DNA from: Streptomyces qaidamensis
GTDB taxonomy: Bacteria > Actinomycetota > Actinomycetes > Streptomycetales > Streptomycetaceae
Direction: 5' to 3'
NCBI RefSeq assembly: GCF_001611795.1
Contig: NZ_CP015098.1
Coordinates: 2,790,001-2,854,000, forward strand
Length of the DNA stretch: 64,000 nucleotides
The translations under genes were made by a program, and so were the position numbers. The notes below the pieces were generated by a model, which was not told the DNA's origin, did not search any database, and saw only the letters and a list, made by a program, of their open reading frames with translations. Shown piece by piece: positions 54,440 through 63,644 of this stretch. The stretch's first letter is position 1, and the number at the start of each line of letters is the position of its first letter.

Positions 54440-56878
54440 TCAGACGTTAATCGTCGCGGTGATCCTGCGGTCCGTGATCGAGCGTCCGACCTGGATCTCG
54501 TACGAACCCTTCACAAACGACCACGAGCCGGTCGCTTCGTCCCAGATCTCGAAGGCGCGGCGCGGCAGTTCGACCGTCGCCTCGGCGCCGGCACCCGGTG
54601 CGGCCTCGACGCTCGCGAAGCCGGCCAGCCAGCGTGCCGGGCGGGTGGGGTCGGGGTCGGCCGGGGAGAGATAGACCTGGACGACCTCGCGGCCGGGGCG
54701 GTCGCCGGTGTTGCGGAGGCGGACCTTCGCCGTGGTCGTCCCGGCGGCCTCCGCCACCTCGACGAAGTCGTAGGTCCAGTCGGTGTAGCCGAGGCCGTGA
54801 CCGAAGGGGTAGGCGGGGCTGCGGCCGTGTTTCTCCCAGGCGCGGTAGCCGATGAAGACGCCCTCGTCGTAGGGGAGTTCGCCGTTCTCCGGGACGACCT
54901 GGGTGACCGGGGCGTCGGTGAGGCCGCCCCAGGTGGTGGGCAGGCGGCCGCCGGGCTCGTGGGCGCCGGTGAGGACCTCGGCGAGGGCCGCGCCGCCCTC
55001 CTGGCCGGGGAACCAGGACAGGAGCACGGCGGCGACGTCGTCGCGCCACGGCAGCTCCACCGGGGAGCCGGAGTTGACGACCACGACGGTGTTCGGGTTG
55101 GCGGCGGCGACGGCGCGGACCAGGTCGTCCTGACGGCCGGGCAGGCGCAGGTCGGTGCGGTCGAAGCCCTCGGACTCCACGCGGTCGGTGGTGGCCACCA
55201 CGACGACGGCCGTGTCGGCGGCCCGGGCGGCCTCGGCGGCCTCGGCGATCCGCTCGTCGGCGTCGTGCTGCGGGTCCTGGTGGGCGAGGGTGAAACCGAT
55301 GACCCGCAGGGGGTGGTCGTCGAGCGGCGGGACCGTGTAGGTGAGGGAGACCTCGACCGGTTCGCCCGCGGTGAGTTCGACCCCGGCGTGAGGGACCGGC
55401 GGGCCGAAGAAGGTCAGGAAGGGGTCGTCCCCGGCGGGGCGCTGGACGTCGTCGTAGTACGTGGTGCCCGCGACGGTCAGCCGGAAGGGGCCGAGGCCCT
55501 TGATGCCGAAGGTGTGTGTGCCGCTCTCGCGCGGGGTGAAGGTGCCGGTCAGTTCGACGGTGTGCAGGTTCTCGTGGGTGACGCCCTCGGGGAGGTCCGC
55601 GCCCATCCACTGGATGTGGCCGCTGGGGGCCGAGCGCGCGCCGAGGACCTGGCCGGCCGCGTCGCGGCAGACGGCGCGCAGCTCGAAGCCCCGGTCCGCG
55701 ATGGGGAGTTCGGTGTACGGGTCGGCGCCGAGGGTGTAGGTGAGGGTGCCGTCGGGGAGGGCGGCGGTGAGGCCGTCGAGCGGGGAGACGACCCGGGCGG
55801 GGAAGACGGTGGCGGAGCCGCCGCCGAGGACACGGGCGTCGCGGGCGGCGGCGCCGATCAGCGCGACCCGGCCGGGCCTCAGCGGCAGGGCGCCGTTCTC
55901 GTTGCGGACGAGGACGAAGGAGCGGCGGGCGATCTCGCGGGCGAGCGCCTCACCGTCGACGCCGCCGGGCGGGTCGGTGACGACCGGTTCGGCCCCTTCG
56001 AGGACACCGACCCGGGCGGCGAGGCGCAGCACGCGGCGGACGGCCTCGTCGACCAGGGCCTCGTCGGCCTCGCCGTCGCGCACGGCCCGGGCGAGGGCCT
56101 CGCCGAAGACGGTGCCGGGGCCGGGCATGGCGATGTCGAGGCCGCCGGCGAGGGCGCCGGTGGTGGAGCGGGCGGCGGTCCAGTCGGAGACGTTGACCCC
56201 GTCGAAGCCCCATGCGCCGCGCAGGACCTCGTTGACCAGGTAGTGGTGCTCGGTCATGGTCGGGCCGTTGACGGAGTTGTAGGCGGTCATGATGCCCCAG
56301 GGGTGGGCGTTCTCGACGATCGCCTCGAAGGGGGCCAGGTACAGCTCGCGCAGGGCGCGTTCTCCGACGAGGTTGTTGACGGTGAAGCGGTCGGTCTCGG
56401 CGTCGTTGGCGACGAAGTGCTTGACGGTGGTGCCGACACCGCCGGACTGGACGCCGCGGACGTACTCGGTGCCGATCCGCCCGGTGAGGTACGGGTCCTC
56501 GCTGTAGGCCTCGAAGTGGCGGCCGCCGAGCGGGGAGCGGTGCAGGTTGACCGTGGGGGCGAGCAGGACGTGGACGCCTTTACGGCGGGCCTCCTGGGCC
56601 AGCAGCACGCCGGCCCGGTGCGCGAGGCCGGGATCCCAGGTGGCGGCGAGGGCGGTCGGCGAAGGCAGGGCGACGGACGGGTCGTCGGCGCTCCAGTGCA
56701 CTCCGCGGACGCCGATCGGGCCGTCGGACATGACCAGTGAGGCCAGTCCGGCCTCCGGCAGCGCGGGCAGGCTCCACATGTCCTGGCCGGCCAGCAGCCG
56801 CGTCTTGGCGTCCAGGTCGAGCTTGCCGAGAGCGGCCTCGACCGCCGCCTCACGCCGTACCTCTGCTGTCTCCGCCAC
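54440..56878 (-). CDS. GH3 beta-glucosidase with PA14 domain
   Basis: 812 residues from GTG 56878 (GGAGG seven bases upstream). The N-terminal TIM-like barrel has LVMSDGPIGVRG and the nucleophile D232 in VNVSDW; the second alpha/beta domain follows, with an inserted PA14 module (TFTPRESGTHTFGIKGLG-type), and a C-terminal fibronectin-III-like domain. No signal peptide, so it hydrolyses beta-glucosides inside the cell. The TetR gene at 57000 is divergent and probably controls it. Related to intracellular glycosidases used with oligosaccharide importers. Confidence 0.9.
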   Translation of the reverse strand: MAETAEVRREAAVEAALGKLDLDAKTRLLAGQDMWSLPALPEAGLASLVMSDGPIGVRGVHWSADDPSVALPSPTALAATWDPGLAHRAGVLLAQEARRKGVHVLLAPTVNLHRSPLGGRHFEAYSEDPYLTGRIGTEYVRGVQSGGVGTTVKHFVANDAETDRFTVNNLVGERALRELYLAPFEAIVENAHPWGIMTAYNSVNGPTMTEHHYLVNEVLRGAWGFDGVNVSDWTAARSTTGALAGGLDIAMPGPGTVFGEALARAVRDGEADEALVDEAVRRVLRLAARVGVLEGAEPVVTDPPGGVDGEALAREIARRSFVLVRNENGALPLRPGRVALIGAAARDARVLGGGSATVFPARVVSPLDGLTAALPDGTLTYTLGADPYTELPIADRGFELRAVCRDAAGQVLGARSAPSGHIQWMGADLPEGVTHENLHTVELTGTFTPRESGTHTFGIKGLGPFRLTVAGTTYYDDVQRPAGDDPFLTFFGPPVPHAGVELTAGEPVEVSLTYTVPPLDDHPLRVIGFTLAHQDPQHDADERIAEAAEAARAADTAVVVVATTDRVESEGFDRTDLRLPGRQDDLVRAVAAANPNTVVVVNSGSPVELPWRDDVAAVLLSWFPGQEGGAALAEVLTGAHEPGGRLPTTWGGLTDAPVTQVVPENGELPYDEGVFIGYRAWEKHGRSPAYPFGHGLGYTDWTYDFVEVAEAAGTTTAKVRLRNTGDRPGREVVQVYLSPADPDPTRPARWLAGFASVEAAPGAGAEATVELPRRAFEIWDEATGSWSFVKGSYEIQVGRSITDRRITATINV

Positions 56879-56974
56879 GTCGGCACCTCCACGTCGAAAG
56901 CCGCTGGATGTCACCATCGTGCACGGGTCACCTGTGAGACGGTAGGTTTCGTTATCTTTTCGTAATAATCGACG

Positions 56975-56990
56975 GTTCGACATGTCGTAC
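56975..56990. promoter_or_regulatory. Operator-like palindrome between GH3 and TetR genes
   Basis: GTTCGACATGTCGTAC has a perfect CGACATGTCG core and near-perfect flanks, ending 9 bases before the TetR start. It lies in an AT-rich stretch with TAATAAT. A likely TetR autoregulatory site. Confidence 0.6.
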
Positions 56991-56999
56991 GGTGACGCC

Positions 57000-57569
57000 A
57001 TGACGGCCAGGACGAGGAGCGAGGAACGGCGCGCGGAGATCGTGCGGGCCGCTCTGGAGGTGATCGCCGAGCGCGGTTACCGGGGGGCGAGCCTGGCCGC
57101 GGTCGCCGAACGGGTCGGGCTCACCCAGCAGGGGCTGCTGCACCACTTCCCGACCAAGGAGGCACTGCTGGTGGCGGTGCTCCAGGAGCGGGACCGCTGG
57201 GACGCGCTGCCCGCCGGCCGGCTGCGCCTGGACCTGCTGGCCTCCCTGGTCGAGTACAACGCCATGCGGCCCGCCATCATCCAGACCTTCTCGGCGCTGC
57301 TCGGCGAGAGCGTGACGGAGGAGCACCCGGCCCGGGCGTACTTCACGGAGCGCTACGCCGGGGTGCGGGCAGGCATGGCCGGGGTGCTGCGTGCCGAGTA
57401 CGGCGACCGGCTGCCGAGCGGCCTCACCCCCGAGCGGGCCGCCCCCCTCCTCGTGGCGGTCCTGGACGGGCTGCAGTACCAGTGGCTGCTGGACCCGGAG
57501 TCGGTCGACATGGCGTCGGCGTTCCGGGACTTCCTGACCTTGCTCGGCGAGGGCGAGGGCGACGGCTGA
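57000..57569 (+). CDS. TetR-family regulator
   Basis: 189 residues. The helix-turn-helix lies in AALEVIAERGYRGASLAAVAERVGLTQQGLLHHFPTKEAL (residues ~17-56); the rest is the helical ligand-binding domain with a C-terminal DUF of the TetR-C type. Divergent from a GH3 beta-glucosidase, so its ligand is probably a sugar or glucoside. An operator-like palindrome sits just before the start. ATG 57000 chosen over 56982. Confidence 0.9.
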   Translation: MTARTRSEERRAEIVRAALEVIAERGYRGASLAAVAERVGLTQQGLLHHFPTKEALLVAVLQERDRWDALPAGRLRLDLLASLVEYNAMRPAIIQTFSALLGESVTEEHPARAYFTERYAGVRAGMAGVLRAEYGDRLPSGLTPERAAPLLVAVLDGLQYQWLLDPESVDMASAFRDFLTLLGEGEGDG

Positions 57570-57706
57570 ACCGGCCGGCTACCGCGGTGGGGGTGAGGGG
57601 TGAGGGGTTCCCCTGAGCCCCGCCCATGGCGTCGACCACACCCGTCACGCGATACTGCGGTCCGTCCGGCACCGCCCCCCCACCGCGACGGAAGGCCCCA
57701 ACCCCC

Positions 57707-58939
57707 TTGAACTCCATACGTGTTCGCCTTGGCGTCCTCGGCCTCGCCCTGCTGACCGGTCTCACCACCCCGACGGCCGCGAGCGCCGCCCCGGCGGCCC
57801 CCTCCCCCACCGTCGAGGAGCAGCGGCTCGGCAGAGCCGCCCCGCAGGAGATCCTGCGCCGCTCCGGATTCGACACCGTGGCCCCGGGGCTGGCCCGGGC
57901 GCTGGAGGCGGCCCGCACCTACGGGGAGGCCCGCCGGGCGGTCGCGCGCGAGGGTGCGCGGCTGTGGCAGCGTGCCGTCGACCGGGCGCAGGGGCGCGGG
58001 CCAGCCGGCGGGGACCTGAGCCGGGACGACGACCGGCCGCTGTACTGGGCGCGGCTCGGCATGACGCGTGAAGTGCGCACCTGGGAGCCGGGCTTCGGTC
58101 TGACGGACGGACAGCGGGCCGCACTTCTGGACGAGTTGGAGCGCTCCTCACGCGGGCAGAACGCCATCCGCTATCCGCACGGCAAGGGCCTGAAGCGGAT
58201 CCTGCTCACCGGCTTCGACCCGTTCACGCTGGACCGGGACGTCCGTATCTCCAACCCGTCCGGCGCCACCGCGCTGGCCCTCGACGGCACGGTGATCGCG
58301 ACGGCGGACGGCCCGGCCCGGATCGAGACGGCCGTCTTCCCGGTGCGCTGGCAGGACTTCACCGAGGGCACGGTGGAGCGGACCCTGCGGCCGCACCTGC
58401 CGGAGGTCGACCTCTTCACGACGGTGAGCCAGGGCCGGGTCGGGCGCTTCGACATCGAGCGGACCAACGGGGCCTGGCGGGGCGGCTTCGGGGACAACGA
58501 GAACGTCGGCCGCACCGAGACCGTCCCGGTCGCCGACCCCGCCTCGCAGCCCCAGTGGACGACGACCACGCTGCCGTACGCGGCGATCGTCGCCGCCCCC
58601 ACCGGCCGCTTCCCCGTGTACGACAACACGAGCGTCACCGAGATCCCGGCGGGCGGTACCCAGCCCGTCGTGCGCCCCGACGGGCCCACCCCCGGCTCGG
58701 CCGCCCGCGCGGGCGGCGGCGGGGACTACCTCTCCAACGAGATCGCCTACCGGGCGACGCTGCTCCGGGACCGGCTCGGGCTGCGTGACACGCTGCCGGG
58801 CGGGCATGTGCACACGCCGGTGCTGCAGTTCGGTCCCGGGAACACCACCGAGGTCACCGATCCGGAGTTCGTGCGGAACCGGCTGGACATCATCGCCCAG
58901 GTGAGGGCGATCCTGAGGGTGGCCGCGGAAGGGTCGTAG
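57707..58939 (+). CDS. Secreted pyroglutamyl-peptidase-like protein, catalytic Cys replaced by Ser
   Basis: 410 residues from TTG 57707. A signal peptide (VLGLALLTGLTTPTAASA) leads to an N-terminal extension, then a peptidase C15 fold: ILLTGFDPFTLDRDV, the Glu-containing QGRVGRFDIERTN (E251), and GHVHTPVLQFG with His 367/369. The normal active-site pattern (G-R-x-L-C-N) is here DYLSNEIAYR, with S343 where the Cys belongs, and the mature protein appears to have no cysteine. It may be inactive, or use a serine nucleophile. It overlaps the convergent EI24 gene by 50 bases. Confidence 0.8.
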   Translation: MNSIRVRLGVLGLALLTGLTTPTAASAAPAAPSPTVEEQRLGRAAPQEILRRSGFDTVAPGLARALEAARTYGEARRAVAREGARLWQRAVDRAQGRGPAGGDLSRDDDRPLYWARLGMTREVRTWEPGFGLTDGQRAALLDELERSSRGQNAIRYPHGKGLKRILLTGFDPFTLDRDVRISNPSGATALALDGTVIATADGPARIETAVFPVRWQDFTEGTVERTLRPHLPEVDLFTTVSQGRVGRFDIERTNGAWRGGFGDNENVGRTETVPVADPASQPQWTTTTLPYAAIVAAPTGRFPVYDNTSVTEIPAGGTQPVVRPDGPTPGSAARAGGGGDYLSNEIAYRATLLRDRLGLRDTLPGGHVHTPVLQFGPGNTTEVTDPEFVRNRLDIIAQVRAILRVAAEGS

Positions 58940-59717
58940 CGGCCTGGTCGCCCTTCTCGCCGTCCTCACGGGTCTCCTCGTCCAGCAGGTCACGCGCCAT
59001 GAGGGTGGCGCCCGCGACCGCGCCGGGCATCAGGAACACCGCGACGAACGGCACCAGGAAGGCCGCGGCGAGGGGCGCGCCGAAGCCCCAGACGAGGGTC
59101 TTGCGGGAGCGCAGCAGGGCGAGGCGGGTGCGCAGTTCGACGCTGCGGCGCTGGAGGGCGACGGCGGTCAGTTCCTCGGTGAGGAAGAACCCGGTGACGA
59201 AGACCCCGACCACCGGGACGACCGTCTGCCCGACCACCGGGATGAAGCCGCACCCGAACAGCAGCACACCCCACAGGGCGGCCCGCGCCACGATGCGGAG
59301 GCTGTCGCGGGCGGAGATCCACAGTTCGCGCCAGAGCGGCAGCCCCGACTCGGGGGCGTGCCCGTCCGGGGAGACGTCCCGGTCGACCTTCTCGGAGAGG
59401 TTCTCGTAGAAGGGCTGCCCGATCAGCAGGGTCACCGCGGTGAAGGTGACGACGGCGAGGAGCAGGGAGAGGGCGAACAGCACGGCGGTCAGGAAGCCGC
59501 GGAAGAGGCCGGCCCACGGGCTCGACCAGTCGTCGGCGAAGGGCGTCGCCCAGGTCACGGCGTCCTCGCCCCACAGCGCCAGCGCGACCAGCACCGCCGC
59601 GTACAGAACGAGGGTGATCAGGCCCGGGACCAGGCCGAAGCCGTAGCTCCTGCCGTGCCGGGCCACCCATCGCTGGCCCTTCAGGAGGTACCGGAAACCT
59701 GCCCCTAGATCGCGCAT
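58890..59717 (-). CDS. EI24 / CysZ-like membrane protein
   Basis: 275 residues with about five transmembrane segments and the PF07264 pattern (FGLVPGLITLVLYAAVL, LIGQPFYENLSEKVD, GFIPVVGQTVVPVVG). The bacterial group includes CysZ, a sulfate-permeation protein. No sulfur-metabolism genes lie nearby, so the role is open. The C-terminus (about 25 residues, charged) overlaps the end of the convergent peptidase-like gene. Confidence 0.85.
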   Translation of the reverse strand: MRDLGAGFRYLLKGQRWVARHGRSYGFGLVPGLITLVLYAAVLVALALWGEDAVTWATPFADDWSSPWAGLFRGFLTAVLFALSLLLAVVTFTAVTLLIGQPFYENLSEKVDRDVSPDGHAPESGLPLWRELWISARDSLRIVARAALWGVLLFGCGFIPVVGQTVVPVVGVFVTGFFLTEELTAVALQRRSVELRTRLALLRSRKTLVWGFGAPLAAAFLVPFVAVFLMPGAVAGATLMARDLLDEETREDGEKGDQAATTLPRPPSGSPSPGR

Positions 59718-59860
59718 GGAGAAACCCTATCGGGGCGGGCCGGGGCGCTCCTCTACAGGGCCGTACGGGGCTTCGGTGACACCAAGGCGCCCTTGTTGCC
59801 ATTGAGTCGAACCGGTACACCTCGCCGTACCGATCTCAGGAAGCCCCGGAGGAGGCACGC

Positions 59861-62434
59861 GTGCGCACCACGAGAAGCGTTCCCGCGAGACCTGCACTGA
59901 TCGCCGCCCTGGCCCTGGCCACGGCGGGCTCACTCCTGCTCGCTCCCGGCGCGGCCGGCGCCGACCCGTTACCCGTCACCCGCGAGGGCTCCGCCGTGGA
60001 CGACCGCGCGGCGCGGGCTCCGGCGAGCGCGGCGCGACGCGCGTTGACCGCGGACTCCTCCACCGGCACCACCACCCGCGGCTACCCCCGGCGCCAGACC
60101 CTCTCCCCCGACGCTCAGAACCCCGGCGACACGTCCCTGAAGCTGGGTCTCACGCCGTACCACGCGATCGCGCCGAAGCTGAACTCCCTGCAGCGCCTCG
60201 GCGACCGGGTCAGCGTGGAGGTGACGGGCCGCTCGGCCGGCGGCCACCGCCTCTACCTCGTCACGGTCACCGCCCCGGAGTCCACCCGGCAGGCCCGCGC
60301 CCAGGAGCGGATGCGCGACCTGATCGAGAACGCGCCCGCCGCTGCGGCCACGTCCCGTGAGATCAAGCGGGAGTACAAGACACCGGTCTTCGTCAACAGC
60401 AACATCCACGGCAACGAGTGGGAGGGCACGGACGCCTCCCTGAAGGTCGTCGAGCAGCTCGCCACCGCGAAGGACGCGAAGACCAGGGACCTCCTCGCGC
60501 GCAGCCGCCTGTACTTCAACATCACGGCCAACCCGGACGGCCGGATCGCCGGGACCCGCGCCAATGCCAACGGCTTCGACCTGAACCGGGACTTCGTCAC
60601 GGCCTCCCAGCCCGAGACGCGGGCGATGCGGCAGATCGAGATCGGCAAGCAGCCGGCCGTCCTGCTCGACCTGCACGGCTACGTCAACGGCACCCTCATC
60701 GAGCCGACGACTCCCCCGCACGGCGAGAACTACGAGTACGACCTCTTCCTGAAGAACAGCTACGCCAACGCCCTCGGCATGGAGTCCGCGGTCAACGCCC
60801 TCGGCTACACGCCCGCGAAGGACGGCGTGGAGGCGGCCCAGATCCCCTTCCGCGACCAGGAGGAGGGCTGGGACGACTGGCCGCCGATCTTCACCCCGCA
60901 GTACGCGGCCTTCCACGGCACGGTGGCCGCCCACACGGTGGAGATCCCCCTGGCGGTGAACAACGAGGAGTACGACGAGCTGCCGGTGCCGGAGCTGCGC
61001 CGCCGTTCGGCGGTCAACACGGCCGTGGCGGGCGCGGCGATCCGCGCGACCCTGGACCACGTCCGCGAGCACCGCGGCACCCTGATCACCGACCAGATCG
61101 AGGTCTTCCGCCGTGGCGCGACGGGCGCCGCGCAGGTGCCGGTGTCCCCGCGGACGGTCCCCGGCGTCCCCGGCATCGGCCCGGAGGACGTCTACACGAC
61201 CACGTTCCCGCGCGCCTATGTCATCCCGCCCGCCGGCGCCCGCACCCAGCGCTCGGGACCCGCCACGGCCCGCCTGGTCGACCACCTGCTGGCCAACGGC
61301 GTCCGGGTCACCCGCGCCACCCGCCCCTTCCGGCTCGCCGGACGCACCCACCCCGGCGGCTCGTACGTCGTCGACATGCACCAGCCCAAACGCGGCATGG
61401 CGAACGTGCTGCTGGCCGACGGCCGGGACATCAGCGGCAAGGTCTCGGTGATGTACGACATCTCCGGCTGGAGCCTGGGCAGTCTGTGGGGCGCCACGGT
61501 CGAGCGGGTGCCGTCGGGCAGCCTGCGGGGCGCTCCCCTGCGCCCGGTCGGCGAGGCCGCACCAGTCGCCCACGTGCCCGCGCACGGCAACCTGCGGCTG
61601 CGGCTGACCGATCCGCGCGAGATCGCGGCCCTCAACTCCCTGCTGCGGCAAGGCGTCCCGGTCCGGCTGGCGGCGGACGGCAGCGCGATCGTCCCGGCGT
61701 CGGCCCGCCGCGAGGCGCGCACGGCCGCCCGCGCCCACGACGTGCCCTTCACGGCCACCCGCCAGACCGGCACGGCACCGCTGCGCCGCCTCCACGTCGC
61801 CGCCGCCGTCACGCCGGGTGAGCTGTTCGCCCTGCGGGAGATGGGCTTCGACGTCACGCCGGTCTCGACGGCCGTCCTGAACGCGGGCTTCGACTGGCCT
61901 TCGTCCGGCGCGGACGTGCTGTTCGTGTCCGCCGGCCTGGACCGCGCGGCCTTGACCGCCCCCGCCCGGCAGGCCCTGGACATCTTCCTGGACGGGCACG
62001 GCCTGGTCGGCCGGGGCGCGACCGGAGCGGCTCTGAACGCGGCGGCGGGCCGGCTGGCCGTCAAGCCGGTGGAGGGCAACGCGGATGCGAACGGTGTGGT
62101 GCGGGTGACGAACTCGGGCGCCGTCACGCGCGACGCGCCGGCCCACGGCTTCGTCTACGCCCCGCTCTGGTTCACCGACCCGGGCCCCGGCGTCCGTGTG
62201 GAGCAGTCGTACGCGACCGGGAACCCGCTGGTCTCCGGGCACTGGCGGCCGCTCGGGGACGGCACCGGCGGTCCAGGCGCCGCCTCCGGGCAGGCCTCGG
62301 TCGTCAGCGGGGACCGGACGGTCCTGTTCGGTACCGAACCACTCTTCCGGGACCATCCCAAGGGGGAATTCCCGCAGGTGGCGAGGGCATTGTTCACAGT
62401 GGCACACAGCGCTTCAGTCAAGGAGAGCGGATGA
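59861..62434 (+). CDS. Secreted M14 zinc carboxypeptidase
   Basis: 857 residues from GTG 59861, which has GGAGGAGG just upstream. A signal peptide (ALALATAGSLLLAPGAAGA) is followed by the M14 domain. Zinc ligands are H183 and E186 in SNIHGNEWEG, with a later LLDLHGYVNGT region; ANPDGR and AFHGTV also fit. A long C-terminal extension (from about residue 430) of beta-rich character has no family I recognise. It releases amino acids or peptides outside the cell. The next gene starts inside its stop (ATGA). Confidence 0.88.
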   Translation: MRTTRSVPARPALIAALALATAGSLLLAPGAAGADPLPVTREGSAVDDRAARAPASAARRALTADSSTGTTTRGYPRRQTLSPDAQNPGDTSLKLGLTPYHAIAPKLNSLQRLGDRVSVEVTGRSAGGHRLYLVTVTAPESTRQARAQERMRDLIENAPAAAATSREIKREYKTPVFVNSNIHGNEWEGTDASLKVVEQLATAKDAKTRDLLARSRLYFNITANPDGRIAGTRANANGFDLNRDFVTASQPETRAMRQIEIGKQPAVLLDLHGYVNGTLIEPTTPPHGENYEYDLFLKNSYANALGMESAVNALGYTPAKDGVEAAQIPFRDQEEGWDDWPPIFTPQYAAFHGTVAAHTVEIPLAVNNEEYDELPVPELRRRSAVNTAVAGAAIRATLDHVREHRGTLITDQIEVFRRGATGAAQVPVSPRTVPGVPGIGPEDVYTTTFPRAYVIPPAGARTQRSGPATARLVDHLLANGVRVTRATRPFRLAGRTHPGGSYVVDMHQPKRGMANVLLADGRDISGKVSVMYDISGWSLGSLWGATVERVPSGSLRGAPLRPVGEAAPVAHVPAHGNLRLRLTDPREIAALNSLLRQGVPVRLAADGSAIVPASARREARTAARAHDVPFTATRQTGTAPLRRLHVAAAVTPGELFALREMGFDVTPVSTAVLNAGFDWPSSGADVLFVSAGLDRAALTAPARQALDIFLDGHGLVGRGATGAALNAAAGRLAVKPVEGNADANGVVRVTNSGAVTRDAPAHGFVYAPLWFTDPGPGVRVEQSYATGNPLVSGHWRPLGDGTGGPGAASGQASVVSGDRTVLFGTEPLFRDHPKGEFPQVARALFTVAHSASVKESG

Positions 62435-63576
62435 CGCAGGAGATCCACGGCACCGTGGCGGACGGCTTCGAGGCGGTGCGCGAGGAGTTCGCCGCGTTCG
62501 TCGCCGGGGAGCGAGCCGACTACGAGGGGCAGCTGTGCGCCCATGTCCATGGCCGGAGGGTCGTCGACCTGTGGGCGGGGACCGGCGCGGACGCCCTCTA
62601 CGGTGTGTTCTCGTCCACGAAGGGCGCCGCCTACCTGGTCGTGGCTCTGCTCGTCCAGGACGGCACACTCGAACTGGACCGCAAAGTGACGTACTACTGG
62701 CCCGAGTTCGCGGCCGAGGGCAAGGGCGCCCTGACGGTGCGGGACCTGCTGGCGCACCGGGCGGGCGTGGTCGGTACGGACACCGGCTTCACGCTCGCGG
62801 AGCTGGCCGACGACCGCCAGCTCGCCGAACGCCTCGCCGACCAGCGGCCGTTCTGGCGCCCCGGCACGGCGTTCGGCTATCACGCGCTGGGCGCCGGCGC
62901 CCTGGCCGGCGAGGTCGTGCGCCGTGCGACGGGCCGCACGCTCCAGGAGGTCTACCAGGAGCGCATCCGGACCCCGTACGGCCTGGACTTCCACCTGGGT
63001 CTGCCCGCGCCCGAGGAACCGCGTTTCCGCACCACCCAGCCGATGGTCCCGACCCCGGACCAGCAGGCCGTCCTGGACGCCACGCCCACGGGCCCGCACT
63101 CCCTGGCCTCGATCGCGTTCAACGGCAACGCGGCGGAGCCGACCGACCTCGTCTCCCTCCCGAACATGCCGCTGATCCGCGCCAAGGGCCCGGCGTCGGT
63201 GGGCGGGGTGGCGTCCGCGCGGGGCCTGGCGGGGATGTACGCGGCGGCGATCAGCGAGGTGGGCGAGCAGCCGGCGCTGCTGAAGCCCGACACCGTGGCG
63301 GAGTTCGGCCAGTTCCACTCGACCGGCTACGACCTGGTGGCCCGGGCCCACAAGTCCTTCGGGCTCGGCTTCCAGATGACGGCTGACACGTGGCACCCGT
63401 TCCTCGGCGCCGGGACGATCGGGCACAGCGGTGCGGGCGGCTCCCAGGCCTTCGCGGACCCGTGGAGCGGCCTCGCCTACGGCTACACGCGCCGCCGGTT
63501 CGCCTTCCCGGGCGGGGCGGCTCCGGAGAACGGCCGGCTGGTGAGGGCGGTCCACACGGCGGCGCTCGCGCTCTGA
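62431..63576 (+). CDS. EstB-type beta-lactamase-family serine hydrolase
   Basis: 381 residues. SxxK is S61-S-T-K64 in VFSSTKGA, and FGYHALGAGALAGE corresponds to the YxN loop region; GHSGAGGSQAFADP is the third element. No signal peptide. Related to carboxylesterases and PHB depolymerase-like hydrolases. Its ATG overlaps the stop of the upstream M14 gene by four bases (ATGA), so the two are translationally coupled. A strong terminator follows. Confidence 0.9.
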   Translation: MTQEIHGTVADGFEAVREEFAAFVAGERADYEGQLCAHVHGRRVVDLWAGTGADALYGVFSSTKGAAYLVVALLVQDGTLELDRKVTYYWPEFAAEGKGALTVRDLLAHRAGVVGTDTGFTLAELADDRQLAERLADQRPFWRPGTAFGYHALGAGALAGEVVRRATGRTLQEVYQERIRTPYGLDFHLGLPAPEEPRFRTTQPMVPTPDQQAVLDATPTGPHSLASIAFNGNAAEPTDLVSLPNMPLIRAKGPASVGGVASARGLAGMYAAAISEVGEQPALLKPDTVAEFGQFHSTGYDLVARAHKSFGLGFQMTADTWHPFLGAGTIGHSGAGGSQAFADPWSGLAYGYTRRRFAFPGGAAPENGRLVRAVHTAALAL

Positions 63577-63588
63577 GCCCGGACGCGG

Positions 63589-63627
63589 GCGGAGGCCGCA
63601 CCCCACGTCCAAGGGTGCGGCCTCCGC
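63589..63627. terminator. Bidirectional hairpin terminator
   Basis: GCGGAGGCCGCACCC pairs with GGGTGCGGCCTCCGC, 15 bp, 9-base loop, between the convergent hydrolase and Ohr genes. Confidence 0.85.
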
Positions 63628-63644
63628 GTACGCAACGACTGGGG

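Noticed and set aside
59969..62407. An 812-codon minus-strand frame opposite the M14 carboxypeptidase
   Set aside because: A shadow of the real gene: composition is Arg/Gly/Val-biased low complexity and the plus-strand frame has clear catalytic motifs.
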